A stretch of 64,000 bases of DNA from Haematococcus lacustris (taxonomy: Eukaryota > Chlorophyta > Chlorophyceae > Chlamydomonadales > Haematococcaceae), in NCBI GenBank assembly GCA_030144725.1, contig JASKMD010000003.1, positions 3,731,410 through 3,795,409 on the forward strand, in the 5' to 3' direction. The first letter of the stretch is position 1. Every line of letters begins with the position of its first letter. The position numbers and the translations under genes are program-made. A model generated the notes under the pieces. The model ran no database searches and had not been told where the DNA came from. It saw only the letters and a list, made by a program, of their open reading frames with translations. Shown here in pieces: positions 1 to 11,800 of this stretch.

Positions 1-3000
1 TGCAGCGAGGGCAGCAGCAGCAGGGGCAGCAGCAGGAGGAGCAGCAGCAGGGTCTGGCAGGGGGCGTCCACACTGCACCCCAGGCTGTGGACCCTGCTGG
101 TGTTGTGGGTGGGCTGCCCCGCCCCCTGCTGCTGAGCCTGCTGCTCTGCCTGTCAGCCCGGCTGCAGCAGCAGCTGCTGGCATACCTGCAGCGCCTGCAC
201 CACCTAACCCCAGGGGGGGCAGCCCTGGACAAGCAGGTCAGCAGGGCGCTGTCGCTGCCGGCCCCAGCCCCGGCACCCCCTGCCCCAGCCCCAGGCCCTG
301 CTGCTGCCGCCCCTGCTGCTGAGGCTGCGACCAGGGCAGGAGGCACCCAGGCATCCGCCCCAACCCTGGGGGGTGCACGCTCAGCCACCGCCGCAACTAT
401 CAGCTCCACAGCAGGAGGGGTGGCTGGTGGGGGGAGGGGGGGTGGGAGGGGGTGTCAGGTCTCCCCTGGAGGCCTGCCAGGCGTCGCTGGTGCATGGGGC
501 GGTGCTGCTGCTGCTGCTGCCCCAGCTCAGGACCTGGCTGTCGGAAGCCATGCAGCAAGGGGAGGCGGGGGGGGGAGGCGGGGGGGGTGCCTGGGGGAGA
601 GGCAGGGGGGGCTGATGGGCCTACTCAGACCTGTGTGGCGGAGGTGGCTGCGTGGAGGGGCGAGGTGGTGCAGCTGTCAGCGTTGACTGAGCTGCTGGGC
701 AGCAGGCTGAGCAGCACTGCCCAGGTGGGTAGCGGCAGGCTGATATACAGAGATATACATATGCATGATATACAGATGCAGTACAGTACTGTACATATGC
801 ATTACACACACAGTATGGCACGGTACACATGCAGTACAGTACTTGTACATACGCAATACACGTACAGTATGGCATGGTACAGATGCAATACAGATGCAGT
901 ACAGTACTTGTGCATATGCAATACACGTACAGTATGGCACGGTACAGTGCAGTACAGCACAGGTGCAGCACCGTGCAGCACAGGTGTAGTACAGGTCTGA
1001 AGGTTGTAGGTGTCTGGTGAGCAGGGGGGGTAGGACCTACATTGGTTGGTGAGGGGGGATGCCATGTATAGTGCAGCGCAGCCCAGGGCAGTACAGGTGG
1101 AGCACAGTGCTGCACAGGTGCAGTACTGGAGTGGTGAGGGGGGTGGGTTGGGGGGTAGGGTGGGTGGATGGGGCGGGGCAGGGCTCCTCACTGACACTGA
1201 CCTCACTGAGTCCACAGCTTTGTCATACCCCCTAGCCGCCATGACAGTCCCTTGCTGCTGCCACCCCTTTAGGCCGCCCCCTTCCTCCGCCACTGTTGGC
1301 AGCGCCTGGGGCACCTGGCCGCCCGCTGCACCCTCCGCCTGGGGGGCCCAGGCCAGCTGCCCGCCGCGCTGGATAAGCCTGACGGCTGCAGCGACTCTGA
1401 CTCAGCCTCAGACTCAGCCTCTGACTGCTCAGCAGACCCTGACGAAGTAGATGCTCACCCTCACCCCCAGACCCCCCCCGCCCCCGAGCCTGCGCCAGGG
1501 CCAGGGCCAGACAGCATACCCACAGCTGTGGCCATTGGGGCAGGTGCCGTGATGGCAGGGGAGGGGGGGCGGCGTGCTCTGGAGCAGCAGCAGCCGGTGG
1601 AACGGGGGGTCAGGAAGCGGCTAGTGAGCTGCAGCCGACATGTGTTGGGGGCACAGGCTCAGGTGAGGTGCTGGGAGAACTGGCCTGGCCGGGCTAGGTC
1701 ATTGCTCCCCCTCCCCCTCCCCCTCCCCCTCCCCCTCCCCCTCCCCCCCCCCCTCCCCCTCCCCCTCCCCCTCCCCCTCCCCCTCCCCCTCCCCCTCCCC
1801 CTCCCCCTCCCCCTCCACCCTCCCCCTCCCCCTCCCCCTCCCCCTCCCCCTCCCCCTCCCCCTCCCCCTCCCCCTCCCCCTCCCCCCTCCCCCTCCCCCT
1901 CCCCCTCCCCCTCCCCCTCCCCCTCCCCCTCCCCCTCCCCCTCCTCCCCCTCCCCCTCCCCCTCCTCATTGGCTTACTCTGCCCACATTAGTCTCAACTC
2001 CATCCATCATCCTGGCCTATACGTCACCCTGGCCTCCCCTCAGTCACCCCAGTGCTGCTGTGTGGGGTCAGGTGCTGGCCCTGCTGAAGGGCGTGCGCCT
2101 TGACTGGCGTGACAAGGAGTGGGGCAACAGGCTGGGCAGCAGCAGCATGGAGGCGGACAAGGAGGAGCTGGTGACACCTGAACAGGTGAGGGGTAGGGGT
2201 GGAGGGTAGGGGTAGGGGTGGGTGGTAGGGGTGGGGGGTAGGGGTGGGGGTAGGGGTGGGGGGTAGGGGTGGGGGGTAGGGGTGGGGGGTAGGGGTGGGT
2301 GGTAGGGGTGGGTGGTAGGGGTGGGGGGTAGGGGTGGGTGGTAGGGGTGGGGGGTAGGGGTGGGTGGTAGGAGTGGGGGGTAGGGGTGGGGGGTAGGGGT
2401 GGGGGGTAGGGGTGGGGGGTAGGGGTGGGGGGTAGGGGTTGGGCCACGTCAGGACAACTAGGAGCCCCTTGCTGCCCGCCCTCTGCTGCCTCCCTGTCAC
2501 TGTTGACTGCTGCCGCCCTCATCACCCCCCATCAAGGTGCCTCCCCTACTCTGTGGCTGTCTGCCAGCCACACCGCCCCCCACCGGCCCCCAATTGCCCC
2601 CACCAGCCCCACAGCCCCCCCTCTCCCTCTCCCACTCCCCCCTTCCCCCCTCCTGCTGGCTTCAGGCGCTGGACATGTTCAGCTACCTGCTGCCCCTGGA
2701 GCCGCTGCTGCTGGCCCGCAGCCAGCTGCCCCGCCTGCGCAGCCTGCTGGACCGACTGCTGCGCCTCACGCCCCCCCTGCCTGCCCCGCTGCTGGCCGCC
2801 AGCGCAGCCAGCCGCTACCTCGCCCCTGACACGATCATCTCTGACACTGACCTGGTGCTGCTCAAGGTGGTGCCGCCGGTGCTGCTGCCGCCAGGGTCTC
2901 TGGGGCTACCCTCAGGGGGGGGCCAGGCAGGCGGGGAAGAGAGGTCAAGGGAGAGGCAGCAGCAGCAGGGCCAGCAGCAGGGCCAGCAGCAGCAGGGGCA

Positions 3001-3910
3001 GCAGCAGCAGGGGGGGCTGGATGCAGCTGCAGGGCAGCAGGAGCCTCGAGGGGAGCAGCTGGGTGGCGATGCTGTTGCCATGGAGGTGGATGCAGCACCA
3101 GGGTCAGGCTCGTATGCGGCTGGGGAGGCGGCAGCAGCAGCAGGAGCAGCAGCAGGAGGGGGAGATGGAGTAGCAGCAGGAGGAGCAACAGGAGGGGGAG
3201 CAAGAGCAGCAGCAGCAGCTGTTGTCCCCACCACAAAGCCTGACACAGCTGGCCCTGCAGCAGGTCAGGGGATCGACCCCCGCTGGGCCGCAGTGCAGCG
3301 CCGTCTGTTCTATTGGGTCAGCCTGGCCAACGACCCTGAGGAGGCCATCAAGGGCACTCTGACCAGTGAGGCCGGCAGCAGAGATGTGAGTCACGTGCTG
3401 GGCTGCCTCACCTCACCCTGACTCTGACCCAGACCCTGACCCTGACCCTAACACTGACACTGACACTGGCACTGACACTGACACTGACACTGACACTGAC
3501 ACTGACACTGACACTGACACTGACACTGACACTGACACTCATGCCTACCTTCACCCTGCCTCTTCTCCCACTTTCCTTGCTCACAGAACCTGAAGCTGAT
3601 CTCGACCTCAAGCTTTATGCGCAGCCCCTACCCATGACCCTGGCCCCCCACCTTGCGCTGCCTGCCTGCCTGGCTGCCTGCCTGTCTGTCTGGCTGGCTG
3701 GCCGCAGGTGGAGCGGCAGGCGGCGCATCTGCTGTCGGACCTGGCCCTGAACCCGCTGCGTCAGGGCAGCTGGGAGAGGCTGGGCCAGCTGTACCACAAG
3801 GCCTTGGGGTGAGGCCCCCTGCTGCTGCCGCCACCCCCACCCGCTTGCCCTTGCTGCACCCGACGCTGCTGCTGCTCAACGTGGCCGCTGCTGCTGCTCA
3901 ACGCCGCCGC

Positions 3911-3950
<40 letters not shown>

Positions 3951-6900
3951 GCTGCCGCTGCCGCTGCTGAACCCCATAACCCCCTTGACCCCTGACCCCC
4001 TGACCTTGACAGGCCTTATAGCCTCAAACCTCAACCTTACCCATGCAATTTGCACAACCAGCAGCCCCCCTGACCCCCAGCCCCCCCGACCTCTGCCCCC
4101 CCTGACCCCCTGACCCCCCTGACCCCTGACCCCCCTGACCCCCCTGACCCCTGACCCCCCTGACCCCCCTGACCCCTGACCCCCCTGACCCCCCTGACCC
4201 CCCTGACCCCTGGACCCCCTGCCCCCTGCAGGTGGCTGCTTGAGGCCGCTGCCAGTGAGGCTGCGGTGCAGGCCTGGTCCTCCCCCAGCTCCCAGCCCCT
4301 GGCCCTGCGTGTGTGCGGGTACCGGCGCTGCGCCCTGCGCTGCCTGGTGGTGGCCTCGCTGCTGGAGCAGGGGGAGGAGGCGCAGGGGCTGCTGCAGGAG
4401 GCGCTGGCGCAGCTGCTGTGGTGGAGCGTGCAGCGGGTCACGCCCCTGTACGACAGCCTGGTGGGCAGCAGGGGGGAGAGGGCAGGGCAGGGGAGGAGTG
4501 GGGGGGGGTGGGGGGTATGCCAGGATGGGGTTAGGGGAGGAGGAGGGGTGGATGGGGAGGAGGGGTGGAGGGGGCTGATGGGGTAGGGGCCCAAAGGCTT
4601 CAACAGGGGTATCGGCTTCCCAAGGGGTTCGACAAGATTAGGTCGGGCGTGCTAGAGGCTGTTGGTTAATGGGGGGAAGAGGGGGCAGGGGCGGGGGAGG
4701 AGGGGTTCTTGAGGCCTAGAGACTAGAGGAGCCAAGGGACTGCCTGCACACAGCCTCCCCTGCTGGCCCGCCCCAAGGCCTTGTGTTTCAGCTGCCGCCC
4801 TGCTGCCCCTCCTCCCCCCCCCCCCTCGCCCCTAGCCTAGCCCCCCCAGCCCCTCACCTTCTGCCCCCTCCCCCCCCTGGCCATGCAGCCCCCCGCCCGC
4901 AAGCCCCCCCCCTCAGGCCCCTGGCTGTGTGACGCCCTGACCGCCTTCGTGCTCTACTCCCGCGCCGCCCGGCTGCTGGACGGCGAGTGGCTGTTCCAGC
5001 ACCAGCTGGGCAAGCTGACCCACAAGCTGCAAGGCCACACACACACCGCCCGCGCCGCTGCCGCTGCCCACCTAGCCCTCATGGACCGCCTGCAGCAGGC
5101 CCAGGCGCAGGCGGGGGGGCGGCAGCAGGAGGGGGAGGAGGGGGGAGGGGGAGGGGAGGGGGGAGGGAAGGGTGGTGGCCTGGGTGGTGGCGAACCACAG
5201 GGGGGGTCATGCTGCTGACATCATAGCCCAGGCGGTGGCTAGGGCTGATGCTGTGGAGCACTGGCCCCCCCTGGCCATTGGCCTCACAGCTGACGGCACA
5301 CAGCCAGCTGGACAGCACCCAGCAGCCGCAGCAGCAGTGGCTACCACCACCACCACTACCACCACCCCCACTGCTGCCGCTGCTGCTGAGGGGGGCGCTG
5401 GGTCATCCTCGTGTGGGGTGGGGGATCCAGCTGGTGTGGCTGCTATGGGTGGGACCCTGGGTAGTGGGGAGGCCCTGCCCCCTGTGGCTGCTGCTGCTGC
5501 TGAGCTGTGTAGCGCGGCTGGGGCCGCTGCCAGCCTGCCTTGCGGGCAGGTGACTGACAGGGGGGTCAGCCCTGGCCCTGGCCTCCCACAGGGCCAGGGT
5601 CTAGCAGGCAGTGAGGGCGCCCCTCCCCTTGCCCCTGCGCTTACCGCACCCCCAGAAGTCCACACAGCTCCGTCTGCCGCCCCACCCCCCGCCCCTGCCT
5701 CCTCCCTGCCCCCCGCCCCGGACCAACCTCCCCTCCCCTCCCCCAGCCCTGCCCATCCCGCCCCCCCTCCCGCACCTGCTGCCCTGCCCTGGGTGGGGCT
5801 GCTGCTGGGGCACCACGCCCAGGCCGCCCAGCTGTCGCGTGCCAGTGAGGGGGCGGGGACCCGGCCCAGTGCTGCCCTTATCGACCCCCTGTACCGCCTG
5901 CACGCCACTAGGCTGCGCCTGCTGCTGCAAGCCTGGCCCGCACTGCAGATGCTGGCAGTCAGGCAGGCGCTGGACTCAGGGCAGGCCAAGGGCTGGGAGC
6001 AGGGGCAGGGGCAGGGGCAGGGGCAGGGGCAAGGTGGCAGTCAAGTCCAGCATCCACTGGGTCCAGCATCACTGCTCAGTCCGGGTCAAGCTGGTCACCC
6101 AGCCCTAGTCAGTAGTCAGCAGCAGGGCAGCAGCCCTGACCCCCTCCAGCAGCCCCAGGACAATGCCGCCTCTGGTGGTGGCGGAACCCAGGGCGATGAA
6201 CGTCAGCAGCACGGGGGCTGCCTGACCAGCCCACCTCCTCTCCTGCCGCCCCTCTTCTCCCCGGTAGAGGGCGGCAGCAGCAAGCTGAGTCAGCAGTCGC
6301 AGCAGGCAGCAGGCAGGGGATCAGGCGGGCAGTGGAGCAGCAGGGGTGCTGGCCCCAGGCAGCTGCCCTTCCCCCCTGCTAAAGTGAGCCGGCTGTGGGT
6401 CGGGGCGATGGCTGGGGTGAGGCATGGGGGGGACGGCATGGCCTGCTGGCTGCTGACCGGTTGCCCCCCTGACCCTGCCTGGGGCCAAGGCCCGGCTGGG
6501 ATGCCTGCAGGTGCAAGAGACAACTGTGTGGCTGGGAAAGTGGCAGCAGCAGCAGGGGCAGTAGGAGCAGCAGGGGCAGCAGGGTCAGCAGCAGCAGGAA
6601 ATGCAGAGCAGGCAGGGGCAGCAGGGGCAGCAGCAGCAGGGGTGGCAGGGCAGGCTGGGGCAGCAGAGGTGGAAGGCATTGCAAGTAGAGCTTCTCCACC
6701 ACCACCGCAGGCTTCATCACCACCTCACTCCCTTCCTCCCGGGGGTGCTGGGACCTCATCGCTCCTAAACCCAGCCCAACCCAACCCCACCTCTGACCCC
6801 ACCCCTAGCCTCAGCCCCTCCCCCTCCCCCCTCACCCAGCCCCCCCCTCCCTTCTTTCAACCCCCTAACGCCCCTCCCCCAACTGCCCCACTGCTGCTCC

Positions 6901-7508
6901 CCCCCACCGCCTCGCCTGACCCCGCTCCCTCCCCCCTCCAAGGATACCCAACCACCACCGACTCCCCCCCCTCCCTCCCCCCACCCCCACCGCCCACCCA
7001 GCCCTCCCCATCCATGACCCAGGACCCCCCCACCCAGCCCGAGCCCCCCCCCTCCTCCTCCCAGGACCCCCCCACCTTGTCCTCACCAGCCTCCAGCCTG
7101 GCCTCCCCCACCCCTCTCCCCCTGTCCTCGGCCCCCTACCCGCCCCCCCTCCCCGCCGCCTCCCCGGACCCTGCCGCCACCCCCTACCAGCCCTGGGCCA
7201 CTGCTGCCCAGTGGCTGGGCCGCGTGTCCGGCCCTGCCTACCTCCTCAGCCGCCAGGGGCAGCAGGGGGAGGCCAGTGGGGCGGTGCAGGCGCGGCTGAC
7301 CTGGCTGCTGGGCCAGCTGCAGCGCCACTGCTTTGAGCCCGCCACCAGGGGGCAGCTGCTGCAGCTGGAGGAGGCGGGGGCGGTGCTGCCGCAGGGGATC
7401 TCGCAGCAGCAGGGGCAGCAGCTGCTGCTGACGCAAAAACAATGGCAGCAGTCACCGCAGCAGCAGCAACAGCAGCAACAGCAGCAGCAGCAACAGCAGC
7501 AGCAGCAA

Positions 7509-7540
<32 letters not shown>

Positions 7541-10500
7541 GCAAGACGAACAGCAGCAGCAACAGGAGGTGGTGGAGGAGGAGGTGAAGGAGGGGAGTGC
7601 AGCGGCTGTGCAGGCTGCAAATGATGGGGTGGGGGGGCAGGGCAGGGCGGGGGAGACGATGACATCAAAGGCAGCAGGAGCAGCAGCTGGACCCAGCCAG
7701 CTTGCTGAGGGGAGAGAAGGGCTGCCGCATAGGTGGGAGGGGGACGAGGGAGGACTGCTGAACCATCCCACCCCTCCCCCCTCAGCCTATGCCCCCACCC
7801 TCCCCTCAGGCCCCTCCTCCTCAGCCCTGTCGCCTCCCCTCCCCCTGCTGCCCTCTCCTCACCCCAGCTCTGCCGGCAGTGGGCCCTGGCCCTTGGCGCA
7901 GCTGCAGGCGACCTGGACCCTCCTGCTGCAGGATGCCCAGGCCGCCATGGGCTGGTGTGTGGACAGCTACAGGAGGGGGGCAGGGGCGGGGCAGCAGTAC
8001 CACCGCGCCCGCTATCAACTGGCGCTGGCCTGCCTGCTCCAGGGGGACTTGGAGGTGGGTGGATGCCGAGGTGGGGCAGGCCAGGGCTACCTCTTGCCTC
8101 TACAAACGTCCCCCTCTTCTCCCCTCCTCCCACTACCCCTCCTCCCCCTCCCCTTCCTCCCCCTCCTCCCTCTCCTCCATTCAGCTCCTCCATGCCCCCC
8201 ATCCGTGCACCTTCTCTTACCCTGATGCCTCCTCCTCCACCCCTTCACCCTCCTGACTCCCAAATGCTGAGTCCTGAGTTCAGTGTCCCAAGCCCTACAC
8301 CTACCTGTGTATCTCCTGAGCCCTGAGTCCTGAGCCTCGAGTCCTGAGCCCTGAGCCTTGAGCCTTGAGCCCTGAGCCCTGAGTCCTGAGCACTGAGCAC
8401 TGAGTCCTGAGCACTGAGTCCTGAGCACTGAGTCCTAAGCACTGAGTCCTGACCTCTGAGCCTTGAGTCCTGAGCCTTGAATCCTGAGTCCTGAGCCTTG
8501 AATCCTGAGTCCTGAGCCTTGAATCCTGAGCACTGAGCACTGAGTCCTGAGCACTGAGTCCTGAGCCCGGAGCCCTGAGTCCTGAGCCTTGAATCCTGAG
8601 TCCTAAGTCCTGAGCCTTGAGTCCTGAGCCTTGAGTCCTGAGCCCTTAAGCACACTCCTACAAATTAGTCCCTGCATTCGTCCCTGCACTTTTGCCGACC
8701 TTGTCCGATCGAGCTGAAATTTTGATTGATGGTAGTTTGAAAAAGTCAAAAGCGGCTGCGCTGTGGCCCTGTAACCGAAGTGCAAGGATGAGTGCAAGGA
8801 TAGGTTGCGGATAGGTTGAGTGCAAGGATAGGTTGAGAATAGGTTACCATCTATCAAAATTTCAGCCCGATCGGGCAAGGTCGGCAAAGTGCAGGGAAAG
8901 ATGCAGGGATTAATTTCTATGAGTGCACTGAGCACTGAGTCTTGAGCCTTGAACCCTGAGCCTTGAGCCTTGAGTCCTTAGCCTTGAGCCCTTAGCCCTG
9001 AATCCTAAGCTCTGAGCCCTGAGCTTTGAGTCCTGAGCCCTGAATCCTGTATCCTGAGCCCTCCCCCTCCCCGCGCTCCCCATTACCTTGCAGGGTGTAT
9101 GGAAGGCCCTGGTTGGGCTGATGAGTCCCCCCACTGGCAGCAGGGGCGCTGGCACCAAGCCCAGTGTGCTGGTCCTCAACGTCATGGCAGTGCAAGAGGA
9201 GAGCTTCAATAGGGCCAGGACCAAGGCGAAGCGGCGCCCAGAAGGGTCGCAGGCTAAGGGAGGTAGGTGCGATGCCTGCAACTGCTGGTGTTGGAGGGCT
9301 GGGCCCAGGCCTTTCCTTTAGTTGCAGTGTTGCATCTTCAGCCCAACTGCACCTTGCCCCCTTGTCCCCAACTGCCTGCTAGCCCAGCGGACGCTGCTCA
9401 GGCAGGTCTGTGGTCTGGCTCAATGCTCCCAAGCGCACAGGGGGGCAGGCAGGGGGCAGGGGGGTGGTGGGGCTGGCCCTGGGGCTAGGGTCAAGGCATG
9501 GTCATGACCTGCCCAGCCCCCTGTGTGTGACCCCCCTGTGTAGGTGAGGTCAGGTCCGGCCCTGAGGTCCTCCGGCTTGGGGCAGGCCAGCTGGAGGGGC
9601 TGGAGGGTGAGGCCTGGTGGGGCCACTGCCCGGACTATGCTCTGGGAACAGGTGCGCCGCCAAGCCTGACCCTGATGACCACCCACCCCTGCCGCTGCTG
9701 ACCATTCAGCCCTGCCCCACCCTGCCACCCCGCTGCCCCTGCTACACACATACCCACCTGCCCAGCCCTGCCATGCCCAGCCCTGCCTGCCCTCCCCTCC
9801 CACTGCCACCCTCCCCAGGGGAGGACGAGAATGAGCGTGAGTGCGTAGCCGCCGCTCGCCGTGTGGTCAAGTTGTACCTCACCACCGCCAGCCTGGCCCT
9901 GGACCTGAAGCGGCTAGAGCTGGCCTGCGCCTTCCTGCTCACTGACAGGCTGTGGGCTGTTGCCATGGCGGACCTGGCGCAGCTGGCGGTGGGCCTACAC
10001 GCCAACACGGCTCAGCTCAGGCTGCTCACGACCCCCTCCGCCCTCTCCAGCCCCCGCCCCACCAGCCTCAGCCCAACAACAGCAGGCCCCACAGCCATGG
10101 GAGGTCAGCAGGGGCCGGGGTGGTTGGAGAAGCTGGAGCCGTTCTGGCAGCTGTTTGTGACGTATGTGGTGGAGGCGACTGCTGGCACTGAACACAACCT
10201 GGCATGGTGGATGGCGGCGGTGAAGGCGGGCAATGTGTACCTGCCTGACCTGGTCACCCCGCAGCAGAGGGCTCAGCCTATGAACGCCAAGATGCTGGTC
10301 GGGGCTGCTGCCCAGTATGTGCAAGAGGTCAGCGGGGCGGTTGAGCGGGGGCGGTAGGGGCCGGGCGGCAGCATAGGCACCAGAGAATGCCAGGAAGCCT
10401 CCTCCTGCTGCCTTGCATCCCAGCTTGCCCCTGCTGCTGGGTCTCAGCCCACCCCAAAACCCGGCTGCCTGGTCCTTGTAGGTGCGGCAGCAGGGGGAGG

Positions 10501-11800
10501 GCGGGTGGGAGGTGCTGCTGGCCATGGCAGGCCGCATGCGCAAGAGGTTCCGCTCCACAGCTGCCAAGATCAACAACTCACGCGTAGCGGCGGTAAGGAG
10601 TGACGCATGGGGCAGTGTGACATGGGTGGAGGTTTGGTGTGGGCAGTGTGAGCATGAGGTGAGGGAAGTGCACCATGTTAGAATGCTGTAATGATCCTTT
10701 GTTTTCAGCCTACACCATGATGCATGACTTGAGCACCCCTCCCTCCTGCTGCTCCTGCTGGCGCTGCTGTGTCTGTTGTGTTGTTCCAGGTTGTGTCCAG
10801 CCTGATGCAAGCGCTGGTGGCAGCAGGGGAGGCACGCTGCCTGAGACTGCACCAGCAGCTGGGCGCCGCCTGCAATGTGACCAGCCAGGGCAATGGCGTG
10901 ACAGCTGCAGAGCAAGTCAGCCCAAAGCAAGCAGGGGGTGCTTCAGTGGTGGTAGGGGCAGAAGCAGGGGCAAGGGCAACAGGGGAAACAGGGGCAGGGG
11001 TAGGGGCAGGGACGCAGACCCCCCATCCTGATGCTGCCAACACCTCCTCCCCAGCTGCAGCTGCAGCAGCTGAGCCTGCCCAGGGAGCATCAGGTGCAGC
11101 TGGGGCTGTGACTGGTGCTGGGGCTGCAGGGGCGGGTGCAGCTGCTGAGCCTGTGCTGTCCCAGCCAACAGCTGCGCCAGAGCACATGGGCGGGGTGCCT
11201 GATGCTGCTGCAACCCAAGCTGTGAAGCAGTCATCCAGTCCTGAGCCAGGCGCCGCTGCAGCAGGAGCAGCGGCAGGAGCAGCAGTAGTAGCAGCAGCAG
11301 CAGGTTCAGTAACAGCAGCAGGAGCAGGAGCAGGGGATCAGGAGCTAAACCCTGTTGTCCTGCACCTGACCGGTCAGGTCAGGCTGAAGGGCCCGGGCTC
11401 AGAGGTGTTGCAGTGCTTGAAGCAGATGTTGGCGGTGGTGATTGGCTGCCAGGCGGCAGGAGTGCTCAGCCTGTGCTCAGGTGAAGGCTTGGCGGCATGC
11501 CAGCGCGCCATGATGACCATGTGGCAGACAATCAGCTACGACTGCATCGCGCACTGCCCGCACACGGACATCGCAGCTGCTGCCGCAGCCCAGCCGCAGC
11601 AAGCTAGCGATGTGGCCAAGGCGTGCGAGGCGGTGTTGACCAAAGTCAACGCGCTTTTGGGCACGCCGAGCAACACGCCAGCAGCAACACAGCAGCAGAC
11701 GAGACATGGGCAGACGAGGGCACAAGCTGCGGCCGCGGCGGCAGCAGCTGCACAGGAGTCGCGCAAGGGCAGCGAGGCATTGGATACGTCGAGGGAGTAA
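1..11800 (+). CDS. HIR3/CABIN1-like subunit of the HIRA histone chaperone complex (5' end outside window)
   Basis: Multi-exon gene read through GT-AG junctions. Best-supported exons are <1-236, about 628-724, 1273-1662, about 2051-2185, 2666-3385, 3708-3808, 4232-4459, about 4886-5110, about 5227-8054, 9094-9262, 9544-9651, 9819-10327, 10482-10592 and 10790-11800 (TAA); a small exon near 481-560 is possible. Phases agree across most junctions, for example 3808/4232 and all junctions from 8054 to 10790. Family-like segments include SWERLGQLYHKAL (TPR-like), YRRCALRCLVVASLLEQG, FQHQLGKLTHKLQ, YRLHATRLRLL, YHRARYQLALACLLQGDLE and MRKRFRSTAAKINNSRV. They follow the order I recall from plant calcineurin-binding protein 1/CABIN1. 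Such proteins scaffold the nuclear HIRA complex that deposits histone H3.3 independently of replication. The large exon is inflated by Pro/Ala-rich stretches and 29 consecutive Gln. The last exon ends in Ala-rich sequence around a conserved core (about 11350-11660). The assignment rests on memory of the family, not alignment. Confidence 0.68.
740..1130. repeat. Degenerate tandem repeat rich in AGTACAGTAC, intronic
   Basis: Inside the intron starting at 725. Units of roughly 55-65 bp built on GCAGTACAGTACT, GTACATA and AGTATGGCA(C/T)GGTAC recur from about 740 to 990, then decay into shorter GTGCAGCAC-type copies. Many units are partly palindromic (AGTACAGTACTGTAC). No coding sense is seen in any frame. 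Confidence 0.8.
1700..1970. repeat. (CCCCCT)n polypyrimidine array, intronic
   Basis: About 45 near-perfect copies of a CCCCCT hexamer fill the intron that begins at the GTGAGG donor at 1663. The pure pyrimidine strand is a candidate triplex/i-motif former. Open reading frames across it (Pro-Leu on +, Gly-Glu on -) are products of the repeat. Confidence 0.95.
2186..2440. repeat. G-rich minisatellite (GGGGTGGGGGGTA-type), intronic
   Basis: Starts just after the donor at 2186. Thirteen- to fourteen-base units of GGGG(T/A)GGGG runs recur about 18 times on the transcribed-sense strand and would be strongly G-quadruplex prone in the pre-mRNA. It is not a telomere repeat (no TTTTAGGG or TTTAGGG). 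Confidence 0.9.
3418..3540. repeat. (CTGACA)n microsatellite, intronic
   Basis: Directly downstream of the GTGAGT donor at 3386. It begins as CTGACC/CTGACT variants and becomes a clean CTGACA hexamer array to 3540. Confidence 0.9.
4070..4220. repeat. CCCCTGACC minisatellite, intronic
   Basis: Nine- to twelve-base units (CCCCTGACC / CCCCCTGACC) fill the 3' half of the intron whose CAG acceptor ends at 4231. They supply the polypyrimidine tract for the next exon. Confidence 0.85.
7458..7544 (+). repeat. Poly-glutamine tract in the HIR3-like coding exon
   Basis: Twenty-nine consecutive CAG/CAA codons inside the long exon, followed by Asp-Glu and five more Gln. CAA interruptions at regular spacing indicate a repeat that grew by duplicating a CAA(CAG)4 unit. 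Confidence 0.9.
8262..9058. repeat. CTGAGTCCTGAGCACTGAG minisatellite, split by a MITE
   Basis: Six- to seven-base units (CCTGAG, CTTGAG, CACTGAG, CTTGAATC) run from 8262 to about 8648 and resume from 8926 to about 9058 in the intron 8055-9093. The foldback element at 8653-8925 interrupts the array, so it inserted after the array existed. Confidence 0.85.
8653..8925. mobile_element. 273-bp MITE with long terminal inverted repeats
   Basis: The left end (8653-8735) and the reverse complement of the right end (8850-8925) match over about 75-80 bases with few mismatches. Matching blocks include CACTC at the tips, then AAATTA, TCCCTGCA, GCCGACCTTG and TGAAATTTTGAT. The centre holds short AGTGCAAGGATAGGTTG repeats and no reading frame, so this is a non-autonomous element. 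A CA dinucleotide lies on each side, too short to call a target duplication firmly. The superfamily is not identifiable by eye. Confidence 0.85.

Noticed and set aside
2186..2440. Internal telomeric repeat
   Set aside because: The unit is GGGGTGGGGGGTA-like, not TTTTAGGG or TTTAGGG.
5207..5989. Minus-strand 260-residue frame opposite the HIR3 long exon, and similar antisense frames across 1-11800
   Set aside because: High-GC shadow frames; the + strand carries the family motifs and phased splice junctions.
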